Assembly: GCF_031458115.1 (NCBI RefSeq) | Contig: NZ_JAVDXV010000009.1 | Location: 1 to 64,000, forward strand | Length of the DNA stretch: 64,000 nucleotides | DNA from: Pelomonas asaccharophilus_A | Lineage (GTDB): Bacteria > Pseudomonadota > Gammaproteobacteria > Burkholderiales > Burkholderiaceae_C | Direction: 5' to 3' | Made by a program: the position numbers and the translations under genes | In this document: positions 1 to 7,961 of the stretch, one piece after another | Position numbering within the stretch: the first letter of the stretch is position 1 | How the letters are laid out: the number at the start of each line of letters is the position of its first letter | The notes under the pieces: generated by a model | Told to the model about the DNA's origin: nothing | The model's database searches: none | The model's input: only the letters and a program-made list of their open reading frames with translations

Positions 1-94
1 CCTGCGCAATCGACGAGTTGCTGCCTCATCACTGGGTGCCAGCCATCTGACCGAACGCTCTGCAGCGGTCAACATGTGTTCGCTGGCTGCTTAC
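1..94 (+). mobile_element. Right end of an IS66-family insertion sequence (partial)
   Basis: The element runs off the left edge of the window. Two things support it. The reading frame ending at 50 gives a tail containing DELLPHHW, which resembles the C-terminal end of IS66 TnpC transposases. The strand then ends at 76-94 with GTGTTCGCTGGCTGCTTAC, whose reverse complement begins GTAAGC, the usual IS66-family terminal sequence. The outer boundary is therefore placed at about 94. The 8-bp target duplication typical of IS66 cannot be tested because the left end is outside the window. Confidence 0.6.
3..50 (+). CDS. IS66 family transposase (TnpC), C-terminal 15 residues
   Basis: Only the last 15 codons and the TGA stop at 48-50 are inside the window. 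The tail contains DELLPHHW, a shape seen at the C-terminus of IS66 DDE transposases. The stop lies 44 nt before the proposed right inverted repeat, the expected layout for an IS66 element. The call rests on a very short peptide plus the terminal repeat, so whether the transposase is complete is unknown. Confidence 0.45.
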   Translation, partial: CAIDELLPHHWVPAI

Positions 95-185
95 GCTGCC
101 ACTGGCGGCCGGCCAGAGCCAGCGCTTCACGGCGGACTACCTCGTCAGCGCGCCCAAGGACGCCAACGTCAGCGGGTTGCGCTGA
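95..185 (+). pseudogene. 3' remnant of a gene cut by the IS66 insertion
   Basis: Directly after the element's proposed end, an open frame of 29 codons (TADYLVSAPKDANVSGLR at its end) reaches a TGA at 183-185. No start codon precedes it, so it looks like the tail of a gene whose body lies left of the insertion. The ending resembles DUF4139/MuiA-like proteins (a beta-rich C-terminus with a Y-x-V-x-x-P-K-D pattern), but that is a weak recollection from a short peptide. The next gene converges on it from the other strand, with stops 5 nt apart. Confidence 0.4.
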
Positions 186-189
186 TGGA

Positions 190-654
190 TCAGCTGCCCG
201 GCGGGCGTGGCGCCGGTCGCTGCGGCGCGTTGGCGTTGTCCATGTCGGAGACGATGAGCCAGCGCCCGTCGGCCTGGCGGCGCAGCACCAGCGTGAACTT
301 GCCGAAGTCCGGCTTGTCGGCGGCGCCACCCCAGCCGCCGATGACATAGGCCAGGTCACCCGAGACGCCGTAGGCGATGGGCCGCAGGTGCAGCGGCGAC
401 CCCGCGCCTTGCGAGTAGGCCTTGCGGATGCTGTCGGCGCCCTGCGCGGGCGGCTGGCCGCTGGGCAGCGCCATGCCGTCGGCCGTGAACAGCTGCGCCA
501 GCGCCGCCGTGTCGTTGGCCTGCCAGGCACGGGCGTAGTCCTGCAGCACGCGGTCGACGTCGGGCGGCAGCGACACGGTGGGCAGGCGTTGCGCCCAGGC
601 GCTGGCGGTGCACAGAACGGCCAGAACGGCAGCGGCAAGGACTCGATGTTTCAT
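190..654 (-). CDS. Secreted SnoaL/DUF4440-like (NTF2-fold) protein
   Basis: This encodes 154 residues. The ATG at 654 was chosen because it opens a clean signal peptide (MKHRVLAAAVLAVLCTASAWAQ) with a likely cleavage after AWA; the frame continues upstream without further signal. The mature part has the DUF4440/SnoaL pattern: a helix with DYARAWQANDTAALAQLF, then a G-A-D-S-I-R-K-A-Y segment, and a C-terminal strand ending in W-x-I-V-S-D-M-D-N. Such NTF2-fold proteins are small periplasmic or secreted proteins of mostly unknown role, sometimes labelled SgcJ/EcaC family. No catalytic function can be assigned. It is convergent with the gene remnant on its left. Confidence 0.75.
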   Translation of the reverse strand: MKHRVLAAAVLAVLCTASAWAQRLPTVSLPPDVDRVLQDYARAWQANDTAALAQLFTADGMALPSGQPPAQGADSIRKAYSQGAGSPLHLRPIAYGVSGDLAYVIGGWGGAADKPDFGKFTLVLRRQADGRWLIVSDMDNANAPQRPAPRPPGS

Positions 655-744
655 GTTCGGGCGCATCGCAGTGGACGAGGCCCGCATCATCACGGGGGGC
701 CGGCCGGCGGCACATGTGCCGCCCGTCATCCCGCAGGCTCAGGC

Positions 745-1455
745 TCAAACGGCGGAGGCCAGCGACGCGTCGGCCCAGCGCAGGTCCGCCGTCGCCTCGC
801 TGCCGATGATGGCGCCACGCTCGAAGGCGAGCGCCACGGGCGCGGCGCACACGAGTCGCGGTGGCGCGCGGCCCGCGGGTGCTCTCCGGATCCCAGCTGC
901 CGCCGAAGGTCCAGCGCGCCGTGATGTCCTCGGCGCGCGGCGCGCCGGCCGCGTCGGCCAGGTTGTCGGCCAGCCAGGAGAAGCCGCCGGCGGCACGGCG
1001 GCTGGTGTGGAAATAGCTGCGCACGCCCACCCGGGTCTCGCGCGCGATGCGCTCGTTGGCGGCGATGTCCTTCTCGCTGGGTGCGCCGCTGTCCAGCGGG
1101 TAGCTGACGAGGTAGGGCCGCTTGTCGCGCAGGCGCTCCGAATACGTGCAGGCTATGAAGAAGAACTGCGCGTCGCGGTGCGCACGGGCCAGGAAGAAGT
1201 CGGGCGGCCCGTCGATGCGTGTGCGGTGGATGACGAACTTCTTGTCGGCGATGTTGGCGCCGTCATGCCGGAACGCGGCCTCGGTCTTGGGGAGGACTGC
1301 AGCGCGGCGTGGACGGAGGTGAAGTGGCCTGAACCGTCTTTGGCAACGATAAGGTTGGGGTGGGGTTGAAAACTGACCGCCGACGCACCTGACTTCGCGC
1401 CAACTGCCAACAAGCCACCCAATAGCGTTCGTCGGCGCAATGAGGCGGGAAGCAT
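745..1455 (-). pseudogene. Pectinesterase (carbohydrate esterase family 8), decayed
   Basis: The frame starting at 1455 gives a signal-like N-terminus followed by NLIVAKDGSGHFTSVHAAL, the classic first strand of pectin methylesterases. At about 1300 a frame change leads to a different open frame that resembles the C-terminal half of the family (SYFHTSRRAAGGFSWLADNL and ITARWTFGGSWDPE). Near 860 a second frame change is needed to reach the stop at 745. The central part of the roughly 300-400 residue enzyme, including the catalytic Asp/Asp/Arg region, is missing. This is therefore a gene with a large internal deletion and frameshifts. It probably once demethylated plant pectin. Confidence 0.7.
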
Positions 1456-1543
1456 TTGCACATTTGTATTCAAGCTCGCGCCCCGTTTCCCGGCATCCGC
1501 GAATGCGCTTGACGCTCCTGCGGCCGCATGGCGGAATCGCCGC

Positions 1544-2035
1544 CTACCAACTCCAAGGCTGGAGCATCCCAACCAACACCATAAGCGCCATAAACCAAAG
1601 TCCTGCAGTTCGCCCAAAGCGGGTGTCCACCATGCCGCCAACCAAGATGGCGGCGAACATCCCGACCAGAAACGTTGCACCTGCCATGCTCGACAAGAGG
1701 TGAGACGTCATAAACAAGAACACCGCCGCAACAAAGATCAGCAGCGCAAGAAAGCCGACGCGGAGCTGCCAAAACTCCCTGGCAATCAACATCGCTCCAG
1801 CGATGACAAATAGCAGGAGCCCAGACAGATAGGCCCAAGCGTTGGGCCATGGCACTTTCGGTGCCTTGATCCCCTTCATGCCAGCAACGATCTCGACCAA
1901 CCCGGTCAAGCGCGCTTGATTGATCGCATCGAGAAGTAAGTAGGTCGCATACCCAATGACGACCACCGCGAAGGCTAAGAGTACCCACTCCCTTCGTGAC
2001 GCCGGTCGCTCCATGGCTTTGTCGGTCAACGGCAA
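1544..2035 (-). CDS. Hypothetical four-helix inner-membrane protein
   Basis: This encodes 163 residues, not recognised as a named family. Hydrophobic segments lie at about residues 17-36, 67-84, 91-110 and 116-155 (the last may be two), separated by short charged loops. The first loop holds ARLTGLVEIVAGMKGIKAP. Base composition is visibly lower in GC than the neighbours. Together with the flanking pectinesterase relic and the IS end, this suggests acquired or accessory DNA. An overlapping frame (1470-1988) reads as a shadow. A start at 2014 (MERPAS) is also possible. Confidence 0.6.
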   Translation of the reverse strand: MPLTDKAMERPASRREWVLLAFAVVVIGYATYLLLDAINQARLTGLVEIVAGMKGIKAPKVPWPNAWAYLSGLLLFVIAGAMLIAREFWQLRVGFLALLIFVAAVFLFMTSHLLSSMAGATFLVGMFAAILVGGMVDTRFGRTAGLWFMALMVLVGMLQPWSW

Positions 2036-2059
2036 ACTCTCAGCGCCATCACGCGTCCC

Positions 2060-3310
2060 TCAACCCCTCACCTCACCCTGCCCCAACACCACCCACTTCA
2101 TCGACGTCAGCCCCTCCAGGCCCACGGGCCCGCGGGCGTGGAACTTGTCGGTGGAGATGCCGATCTCGGCGCCCAGCCCGTACTCGAAGCCGTCGGCGAA
2201 GCGCGTGCTGGCGTTGACCATCACGCTGGCCGAGTCGACCTCGCGCAGGAAGCGCATCGCGTTCGGGTGGTTGGTGGTCAGGATCGCGTCCGTGTGGTGC
2301 GAGCCGTAGCGGTTGATGTGCGCGATGGCCTCGTCCAGCGAGTCCACCACCTTGATGCTGATGATGGGTGCCAGGTACTCGGTAGACCAATCTTCCTCGG
2401 TCGCCGGCACGGCCGCCGGCAGCAGCGCGCGGGTGCGGCCGCAGCCGCGCATCTCCACGCCCTTGGCGTGGAAGACCTCGGCGATGCGCGGCAGGAAGGC
2501 CCTGGCCTGGGCCGCATGCACCAGCAGCGATTCGGTCGCATTGCAGGGGCTGTACTTCTGCGTCTTGGCGTTGTCGACGACCTTCACGGCGAGGTCCAGG
2601 TCCACCTCGGCGTCCACATAGCTGTGGCAGTTGCCGTCCAGGTGCTTGATGACGGGCACCTTGGCTTCCGCGCTGATGCGCTCGATCAGCCCCTTGCCGC
2701 CGCGCGGGATGATGACGTCCACCCACTGCGGCTGGCTGATCAGCAGGCCGACGGCAGCGCGGTCGGTCGTGTTGACGAGCTGAACCGCAGTTCGCGGCAA
2801 ACCCGCCTCTTCAAGCGACGCCGCCACGATTTCTGCCAGCGCGAGGTTGGAATGGATCGCCTCCGAGCCGCCGCGCAGGATGCAGGCGTTGCCGCTCTTG
2901 ATGGCCAGGGACGCCGCCTCGATGGTCACGTTCGGGCGGCTCTCGTAGATCATGCCGAACACGCCCAGCGGCACGCGCATCTGGCCCACGCTGATGCCGG
3001 TGGGGCGGCGCTTCACGCCGGTGATCTCGCCCACCGGGTCGGGCATGGCGGCGATCTGCTCACAGCCCTCGGCCACGGTGGCCAGTGTCTTGGCGTCGAG
3101 CTTGAGGCGGTCGCGCAGCGGGCCGCTGAGTTCGCCGGAACCGGCCAGGTCGCGGGCATTGGCGTCGGCCAGCGCTGGGCCGGCCTCGCGCAGGCGGCGG
3201 GCCAGGGCCAGCAGCGCGGTGTTCTTGGCGGCCGTCGGGGCGGCGGCCATGGCGGTAGAGGCGGCGCGGGCGGCGCGGCCGAGGTCGTCCATGTAGGCGG
3301 TCAGGCTCAT
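2060..3310 (-). CDS. proA: Glutamate-5-semialdehyde dehydrogenase (gamma-glutamyl phosphate reductase)
   Basis: ProA reduces gamma-glutamyl phosphate to glutamate-5-semialdehyde with NADPH, the second step of proline synthesis, in the cytoplasm. The 416-residue product matches the usual ProA length. The catalytic cysteine is C256 in KYSPCNATES. Other family landmarks are the VFGMIYESRPNVT stretch (about 117-129) and IKSGNACILRGG (about 137-148). The start at 3310 (MSLTAYMDDLG) is preferred over two in-frame upstream ATGs because a GGGA sequence sits at a suitable distance. proB is not in the window. The gene lies downstream of, and on the same strand as, the TPR protein gene, 28 nt apart. Confidence 0.95.
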   Translation of the reverse strand: MSLTAYMDDLGRAARAASTAMAAAPTAAKNTALLALARRLREAGPALADANARDLAGSGELSGPLRDRLKLDAKTLATVAEGCEQIAAMPDPVGEITGVKRRPTGISVGQMRVPLGVFGMIYESRPNVTIEAASLAIKSGNACILRGGSEAIHSNLALAEIVAASLEEAGLPRTAVQLVNTTDRAAVGLLISQPQWVDVIIPRGGKGLIERISAEAKVPVIKHLDGNCHSYVDAEVDLDLAVKVVDNAKTQKYSPCNATESLLVHAAQARAFLPRIAEVFHAKGVEMRGCGRTRALLPAAVPATEEDWSTEYLAPIISIKVVDSLDEAIAHINRYGSHHTDAILTTNHPNAMRFLREVDSASVMVNASTRFADGFEYGLGAEIGISTDKFHARGPVGLEGLTSMKWVVLGQGEVRG

Positions 3311-3338
3311 GGCCGCCATTGTCCCAAGAAGCCTCGGC

Positions 3339-5126
3339 CTAGAGCTTCGTAAGGTCGGGCCCGCCCTCCGCACCGAACCAAGCCTTGCTCAACGCCTGGC
3401 GAGCGCTCTTCTCGGCGGCAGCGTCGCCCTTGCGCTTGTAGACCTCGGCCAGCGCGGCCAGCGCCCAGCCGTTGTTGCGCACGCGGGCCAGCGAGTCGCG
3501 CAGCGCCGTCTCGGCCTCGTCCAGCTTGCCCTGCCTCAGCTTCACGGCGCCCAGCGACTGGCGCACCGGGTAGTACCAGTAGGGCGGCTCGGTGTAGGCC
3601 AGGCCGTCCTCGATGGCCACGGCCTGCTCGAACGCGGCCGCCGCGCCGGCCAGGTCGCCCTGGGCGTCGGCCAGCCGGCCGGCGGCCACCAGCCGGGCCG
3701 TCTGCGCGATGGCCTTGGCCGGGATGCCCCAGGCGTCGAAGGCGCTGAAGTCGGCGGCCTCCAGCTTCGTCAGCGCGGCGATCTCATGCCCGGCGGCGGT
3801 CGCGTCCTTGCGCTGGGCCTGGGCCACGGCGCGGGCGTAGTGGTACATGACCTTGACCAGCAGCAGATCGTCGGCCGGCGCCGGTAGCGCCAGGATGGCC
3901 TCGGGCGCGCTGAACTGCGCATGCGTCGTGTACGGCGCGGCCTTGACGGGCTGCATGATGGGATAGGCCTTCACGACATCCACCGGCATGGACGCGTCCA
4001 GTTTCGCGGCCGAGGTCACGGCCGTGCGCCCGTCGCCGCCCATCTGCGCCGACACCATCAGGAAGTGGATGTTGTGCGGGTAGTAGGCCGAGCGGTACAG
4101 CGGGTCCGACGGCGACCTGTTGAAGTAGGCCTCGTCGACTTCCGTGGCCTTGCGGTTCAGCTCCAGCGACTCGCGGTACAGGCCCACGCGGTAGTAGATG
4201 TGCGAGGGCATGTGCACGATGTGGCCGGCGCCTGGCATCAGCGCGGCCAGGCGGCGCGCGGGGGCCAACGCGCGCTCAGGCGTCGTGGAGGCCTCGACCG
4301 CATGGATGTAGAGGTGGATGGCGCCCGCATGGTTGGGGCTGCGCTTCAGCACCGTCTCCAGCGCGGTGACGACATCGGCCGTGCGGCCCTTGGGTTTCGC
4401 GCCACCGGCCTCCCAGTAGTCCCAGGGCTGGGTGTCCATGGACGCTTCGGCGTGCAGCGTCTGGATCAGGTCATCGCCGGGGAACTGCACGGCCACGCGC
4501 TTCATCGCGTCGGCATAGGCGGCGTCCAGCGGGGCGCGGTCGGCGGGCTGCTCGGGCAGGTAACGCACCTGCAGCGCCTCGATCAGCGCCTTCTCGCGCG
4601 GCGGCAGTTGCCGCTTCAACGCGGCGGCGCGCTGCAAAGCGGCCCAGGCAGGCGCGACGGCCTCGGGCTGCATGGGCACGTTGATGTTGGGGCCCAGGAT
4701 CAGCGCCTCGCCCCAGAAGCACATCGCGCAGTTCGGGTCCAGCTTCTGCGCGGCCTGGAAGGAGCGCTGCGCCTCGGCATGGTTGAACGCAAAGGCCAGG
4801 CGCAGGCCCTGGTCGAAATAGGCCTGCACCCGGGGCGCGGCCTTGCCCAGCTTGAAGGTCATGGCGCCGAGGTCGCCGTACAGCGGCACGTCGCCACCGG
4901 CCGCCTTCATCGCGGCGGGCTGGAAGGGCTGGGTCTCGGACTTGGTGGTGGCCGCGGCCAGCAGCGCCTGCAGCAGCACGGGCTGGCCCGCCGCGCCGGG
5001 GCGGCACAGGCCGCCGCCATCCAGTAGCGGGTCGAAGGCCGGGCCGCTGCCGGCGGGGCCGGAGGCGGTTGTCAGCGCGGCGAGGCCGGCGGCGGACAGG
5101 GCGTGAAGCAGGCGGGGCGTCTTCAT
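3339..5126 (-). CDS. Tetratricopeptide-repeat protein with signal peptide
   Basis: This 595-residue protein has a probable N-terminal export signal (MKTPRLLHALSAAGLAALTTASG). Helical repeats follow, clearest at about 95-150 (QAYFDQGLRLAFAFNHAEAQ) and near the C-terminus (ALAALAEVYKRKGDAAAE). Conserved-looking segments are CAMCFWGEALILGPNIN (about 133-150), HAGAIHLYIHAVE and HIVHMPSHIYYRVG, with clustered histidines that might bind metal. Proteins of this build are widespread in environmental bacteria and usually annotated only as TPR proteins; the function is unknown. A GGAGG ribosome-binding site lies 7 nt before the ATG. Confidence 0.8.
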   Translation of the reverse strand: MKTPRLLHALSAAGLAALTTASGPAGSGPAFDPLLDGGGLCRPGAAGQPVLLQALLAAATTKSETQPFQPAAMKAAGGDVPLYGDLGAMTFKLGKAAPRVQAYFDQGLRLAFAFNHAEAQRSFQAAQKLDPNCAMCFWGEALILGPNINVPMQPEAVAPAWAALQRAAALKRQLPPREKALIEALQVRYLPEQPADRAPLDAAYADAMKRVAVQFPGDDLIQTLHAEASMDTQPWDYWEAGGAKPKGRTADVVTALETVLKRSPNHAGAIHLYIHAVEASTTPERALAPARRLAALMPGAGHIVHMPSHIYYRVGLYRESLELNRKATEVDEAYFNRSPSDPLYRSAYYPHNIHFLMVSAQMGGDGRTAVTSAAKLDASMPVDVVKAYPIMQPVKAAPYTTHAQFSAPEAILALPAPADDLLLVKVMYHYARAVAQAQRKDATAAGHEIAALTKLEAADFSAFDAWGIPAKAIAQTARLVAAGRLADAQGDLAGAAAAFEQAVAIEDGLAYTEPPYWYYPVRQSLGAVKLRQGKLDEAETALRDSLARVRNNGWALAALAEVYKRKGDAAAEKSARQALSKAWFGAEGGPDLTKL

Positions 5127-5208
5127 GGCGGAGCCTCCAGGCGTTCAGGGCGGCGCCATCGTCCCACCGGCGTCTGCGGCTCACAAGCTCAAGCCTGTGG
5201 ATGCGACC

Positions 5209-5604
5209 TCAGCGCCGCAGACCCGGACGCTCCATCGCCACTTCCGAGACGCCGAAGCCCAGCTTCTCGTAGAAGGCGCTGACGCCGTCGCGCCCTGCAC
5301 GCAACACCCAGGTCATGCGGTCGTTGTCGCCCATGGCCGTCCGCACGAGGGCGCTGCCAATGCCGCGGCCGCGGTGCGACGCCGCGACGACCACCATGGA
5401 GATGTAGCCATTGAAAAGCCCGTCGGTGATGGCACGCAGAAAGCCCACCACCTGCGTGCCCTCCACCGCGACCAAGGTCGTCTGAGAACGCTCCAGCAGC
5501 AAGCGGAAGACCTCCGCGTCCTGCACCCGGGGGCCCCAGGCGTTGTCCATGAGCAGCTGACGTGCGGCTTCGACCTCGTCGGGCTGGATGGGGCGGATTT
5601 CCAC
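5209..5604 (-). CDS. GNAT family N-acetyltransferase
   Basis: This 131-residue protein is of typical single-domain GNAT size. The acetyl-CoA binding motif A is visible as HRGRGIGSALV (about residues 77-87), preceded by the GYISMVVVAA strand. The C-terminal AFYEKLGF motif (about 110-117) is the usual GNAT motif B. The substrate cannot be read from sequence. The start codon directly abuts the stop of the upstream flavin monooxygenase gene (ATG at 5604, stop from 5605), so the two are probably cotranscribed. Confidence 0.85.
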   Translation of the reverse strand: MEIRPIQPDEVEAARQLLMDNAWGPRVQDAEVFRLLLERSQTTLVAVEGTQVVGFLRAITDGLFNGYISMVVVAASHRGRGIGSALVRTAMGDNDRMTWVLRAGRDGVSAFYEKLGFGVSEVAMERPGLRR

Positions 5605-6786
5605 TCACCCCCCGAACATCATGCGCCGGGCGATGGCGGTCTTCAGCGGGCTGGCCACCTCAAGCCCCGCAAGCGCCAGGCCACGCAGTGCGGGCAGGCC
5701 CGGCAGTCGCCAGGCGAAGCTGCGCGCCAGGAAGTCGGTCGCCGCGATCATGGGCCAGCGGTCCGGCGCACGCTGCCAATCCACACGGGCCAGCGTGGCG
5801 TCCAGGTTCTGTCCGGTTTCGGCGGCTTCGCGCAGCGCATCGACCAGTGCCTGCGCGTCGCGCAAACCCAGGTTCAAGCCCTGCCCGGCCACCGGGTGCA
5901 GCGTCTGCGCCGCATTGCCGATGCGCAGCGCGCGGCCTTGCAGCAGCCGCGTCTCGGCGTTCAGGCCCAGCGGGAAGCACTTCAGCGGCGAGATGCCCGT
6001 CAGCTGGCCGGCCACGGCGGGCAGCTGCTGCTGGATGACGGTCAGGCGCTGCGCGTCGTTCAGCGACGCGATGTCGTCCTCGGCCTGCGGCAGGCACCAG
6101 ACCAGCGCGGCGCGATGGCCTTGCGCATCGTCCGGCAGCGGCAGCAGCGCCAGCGGCCCGTTGCGCGTGAAGCGCTCGATGGCCAGGCCCTGCAGCCCCG
6201 GCGCGGCCAGGCGCACGCTGCCCACCCAGGCGTTCTGGTGGTAGTCGCTGGTGATGGACTTGTGATCCTGCTCGGCAAACACGCCGCCCTCGGCGACGAC
6301 GGCGAGGTCGAAGCCGTCCACCAGCGGGCCTTCGCCGCTGTCCAGGTCGACGCCGACGGCGCGCGAGCGGATCGCATGCACCGCCGTGCCGAAGCGCGTG
6401 AACAGCCGCGCGGGCTGCGTGGCGGCCAGGTCCAGCCAGCGCTGCTGCAGCGGCGCCACCAGCGCGCCATAGGGCAGCACGGCGCCCAGCTGCGGCAGGC
6501 CCTGCTCGGCGGCGCGTATCCACACCTCCCCCGCGATGGGTGCGGGCGGTGCCTGGCTGACATGCACGGTCTTGATGGCCTGGGCGACCTCGGGCCGCCA
6601 GGCCTGCAGACGCTGCAGCAGCCGCACGCTGCCCAGGTTCAGCGCCAGCGTGCGTGCGTCGCCGCTGATGTCGCGGTCCAGCGGGCGGGTGTCGAAGAGA
6701 TGGATCTGCGCCTGCGGCAGCCGCTCAGCGGCCAGCAGGGCGAGCGCGAGGCCGGCGGGGCCCGCGCCGATGACGGCGAGGTTCAT
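5605..6786 (-). CDS. FAD-dependent UbiH/UbiF-type aromatic monooxygenase
   Basis: This 393-residue protein has the N-terminal Rossmann FAD motif GAGPAGLALAL (residues 7-17) and the second FAD motif GNAAQTLHPVAGQGLNLG near 285-302. That second motif is the hallmark of the UbiH/UbiF/COQ6 hydroxylases of ubiquinone synthesis. The length fits the family. Which ring position is hydroxylated cannot be decided from sequence. The DG motif region is less clear than in canonical members, so a related aromatic hydroxylase is possible. It is head of a two-gene unit with the GNAT gene and diverges from the aldo/keto reductase with a 77-nt gap. Confidence 0.8.
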   Translation of the reverse strand: MNLAVIGAGPAGLALALLAAERLPQAQIHLFDTRPLDRDISGDARTLALNLGSVRLLQRLQAWRPEVAQAIKTVHVSQAPPAPIAGEVWIRAAEQGLPQLGAVLPYGALVAPLQQRWLDLAATQPARLFTRFGTAVHAIRSRAVGVDLDSGEGPLVDGFDLAVVAEGGVFAEQDHKSITSDYHQNAWVGSVRLAAPGLQGLAIERFTRNGPLALLPLPDDAQGHRAALVWCLPQAEDDIASLNDAQRLTVIQQQLPAVAGQLTGISPLKCFPLGLNAETRLLQGRALRIGNAAQTLHPVAGQGLNLGLRDAQALVDALREAAETGQNLDATLARVDWQRAPDRWPMIAATDFLARSFAWRLPGLPALRGLALAGLEVASPLKTAIARRMMFGG

Positions 6787-6863
6787 GGCCCTAACGATAC
6801 CTGGGGCAAGGGGCGGCGCTTAAGCTGCCGCCCTTTCCCAAGCCCCCTGCCAAGGATCACCCC

Positions 6864-7847
6864 ATGCAATACCGCCGCCTCGGCCGCGCCGGCCTCCAGG
6901 TCTCCGAACTGTCGCTCGGCTCCTGGGTCACGTATCACAACCAGGTCGACACCAAGGCCGCCACCGAGATGCTGGCGGCCGCCTTCGATGCCGGCATCAA
7001 CTTCTTCGACAACGCCGAGGTCTATGCCCAGGGCGAGAGCGAGGTCGTCATGGGCCAGGCCTTCAAGGCGCTGGGCTGGAACCGGCTGGACTACATCGTC
7101 TCCAGCAAGTTCTTCTGGGGTCTGGCGCGCGACGGCGTGACCACCACCAACCGCAAGGACACGCTGAACCGCAAATACCTGATGCAGGCCGTGGACGGCT
7201 CGCTGAAGCGGCTGCAGCTGGAACACCTGGACCTGATCTACTGCCACCGCCCCGACCCGCACACGCCCATCGAGGAGACGGTCTGGGCCATGAGCGACAT
7301 CATCCGCCAGGGCAAGGCGCTGTACTGGGGCACCAGCGAGTGGAGCGCCGCCGACATCCGCGCCGCCTGGGAGATCGCCGAGCGCCACCACCTGCACAAG
7401 CCGGTCGTGGAGCAGCCGCAGTACCACCTGTTCCACCGCCGCAAGGTGGAGCAGGAGTTCGCCCGCCTGTACGACGACATCGGCCTGGGCCTGACCACCT
7501 GGAGCCCGCTGGCCTCGGGCCTGCTGACCGGCAAGTACCGCAGCGGCATCCCGGCCGGCAGCCGTGGCGCGCTGGAGACCATGGGCTGGATGCGCGAGCA
7601 GCTGCAGGACAAGGCCAAGAACGACGCCGTCGGCAAGCTGGCCGAGGTCGCGGCCGAGTTGGGCTGCAACACCGCCCAGCTGGCCATTGCGTGGATCAAC
7701 CGCAACCCGCGCGTGTCCACCGTCATCCTGGGCGCCAGCCGAATCGAGCAGCTGCGCGACAACCTGGGTGCGCTGGCCGTGACGCCGAAGCTGACGCCCG
7801 AGGTGGTGGCCCGCATCGACGAGATCACGAAGCCCCTCGCTGCCTGA
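6864..7847 (+). CDS. Aldo/keto reductase, Kv-beta-like (YghZ/voltage-gated channel beta subunit type)
   Basis: This 327-residue NADPH-dependent oxidoreductase of the AKR superfamily has the full catalytic tetrad: D49, Y54 (DNAEVYAQG), K82 (SSKFFWG) and H128 (IYCHRPD). The overall pattern, including RRLGRAGLQVSELSLGSW at the N-terminus and GKALYWGTSEW (about 153-163), is that of the AKR6/AKR14 branch related to potassium-channel beta subunits and E. coli YghZ. Such enzymes reduce aldehydes such as methylglyoxal. An AAGGA ribosome-binding site precedes the ATG. The physiological substrate is unknown. Confidence 0.9.
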   Translation: MQYRRLGRAGLQVSELSLGSWVTYHNQVDTKAATEMLAAAFDAGINFFDNAEVYAQGESEVVMGQAFKALGWNRLDYIVSSKFFWGLARDGVTTTNRKDTLNRKYLMQAVDGSLKRLQLEHLDLIYCHRPDPHTPIEETVWAMSDIIRQGKALYWGTSEWSAADIRAAWEIAERHHLHKPVVEQPQYHLFHRRKVEQEFARLYDDIGLGLTTWSPLASGLLTGKYRSGIPAGSRGALETMGWMREQLQDKAKNDAVGKLAEVAAELGCNTAQLAIAWINRNPRVSTVILGASRIEQLRDNLGALAVTPKLTPEVVARIDEITKPLAA

Positions 7848-7961
7848 AGCCCCTCGCTCGGCCCGCGACGCGCGGCAATCGCCGCGTCGTGGGCACGATT
7901 CACGTTCTCTGAGGGCAAGACCCGGCCAGTTCCGTCCGCATCGCGCGCCAGAATGCGCGCC

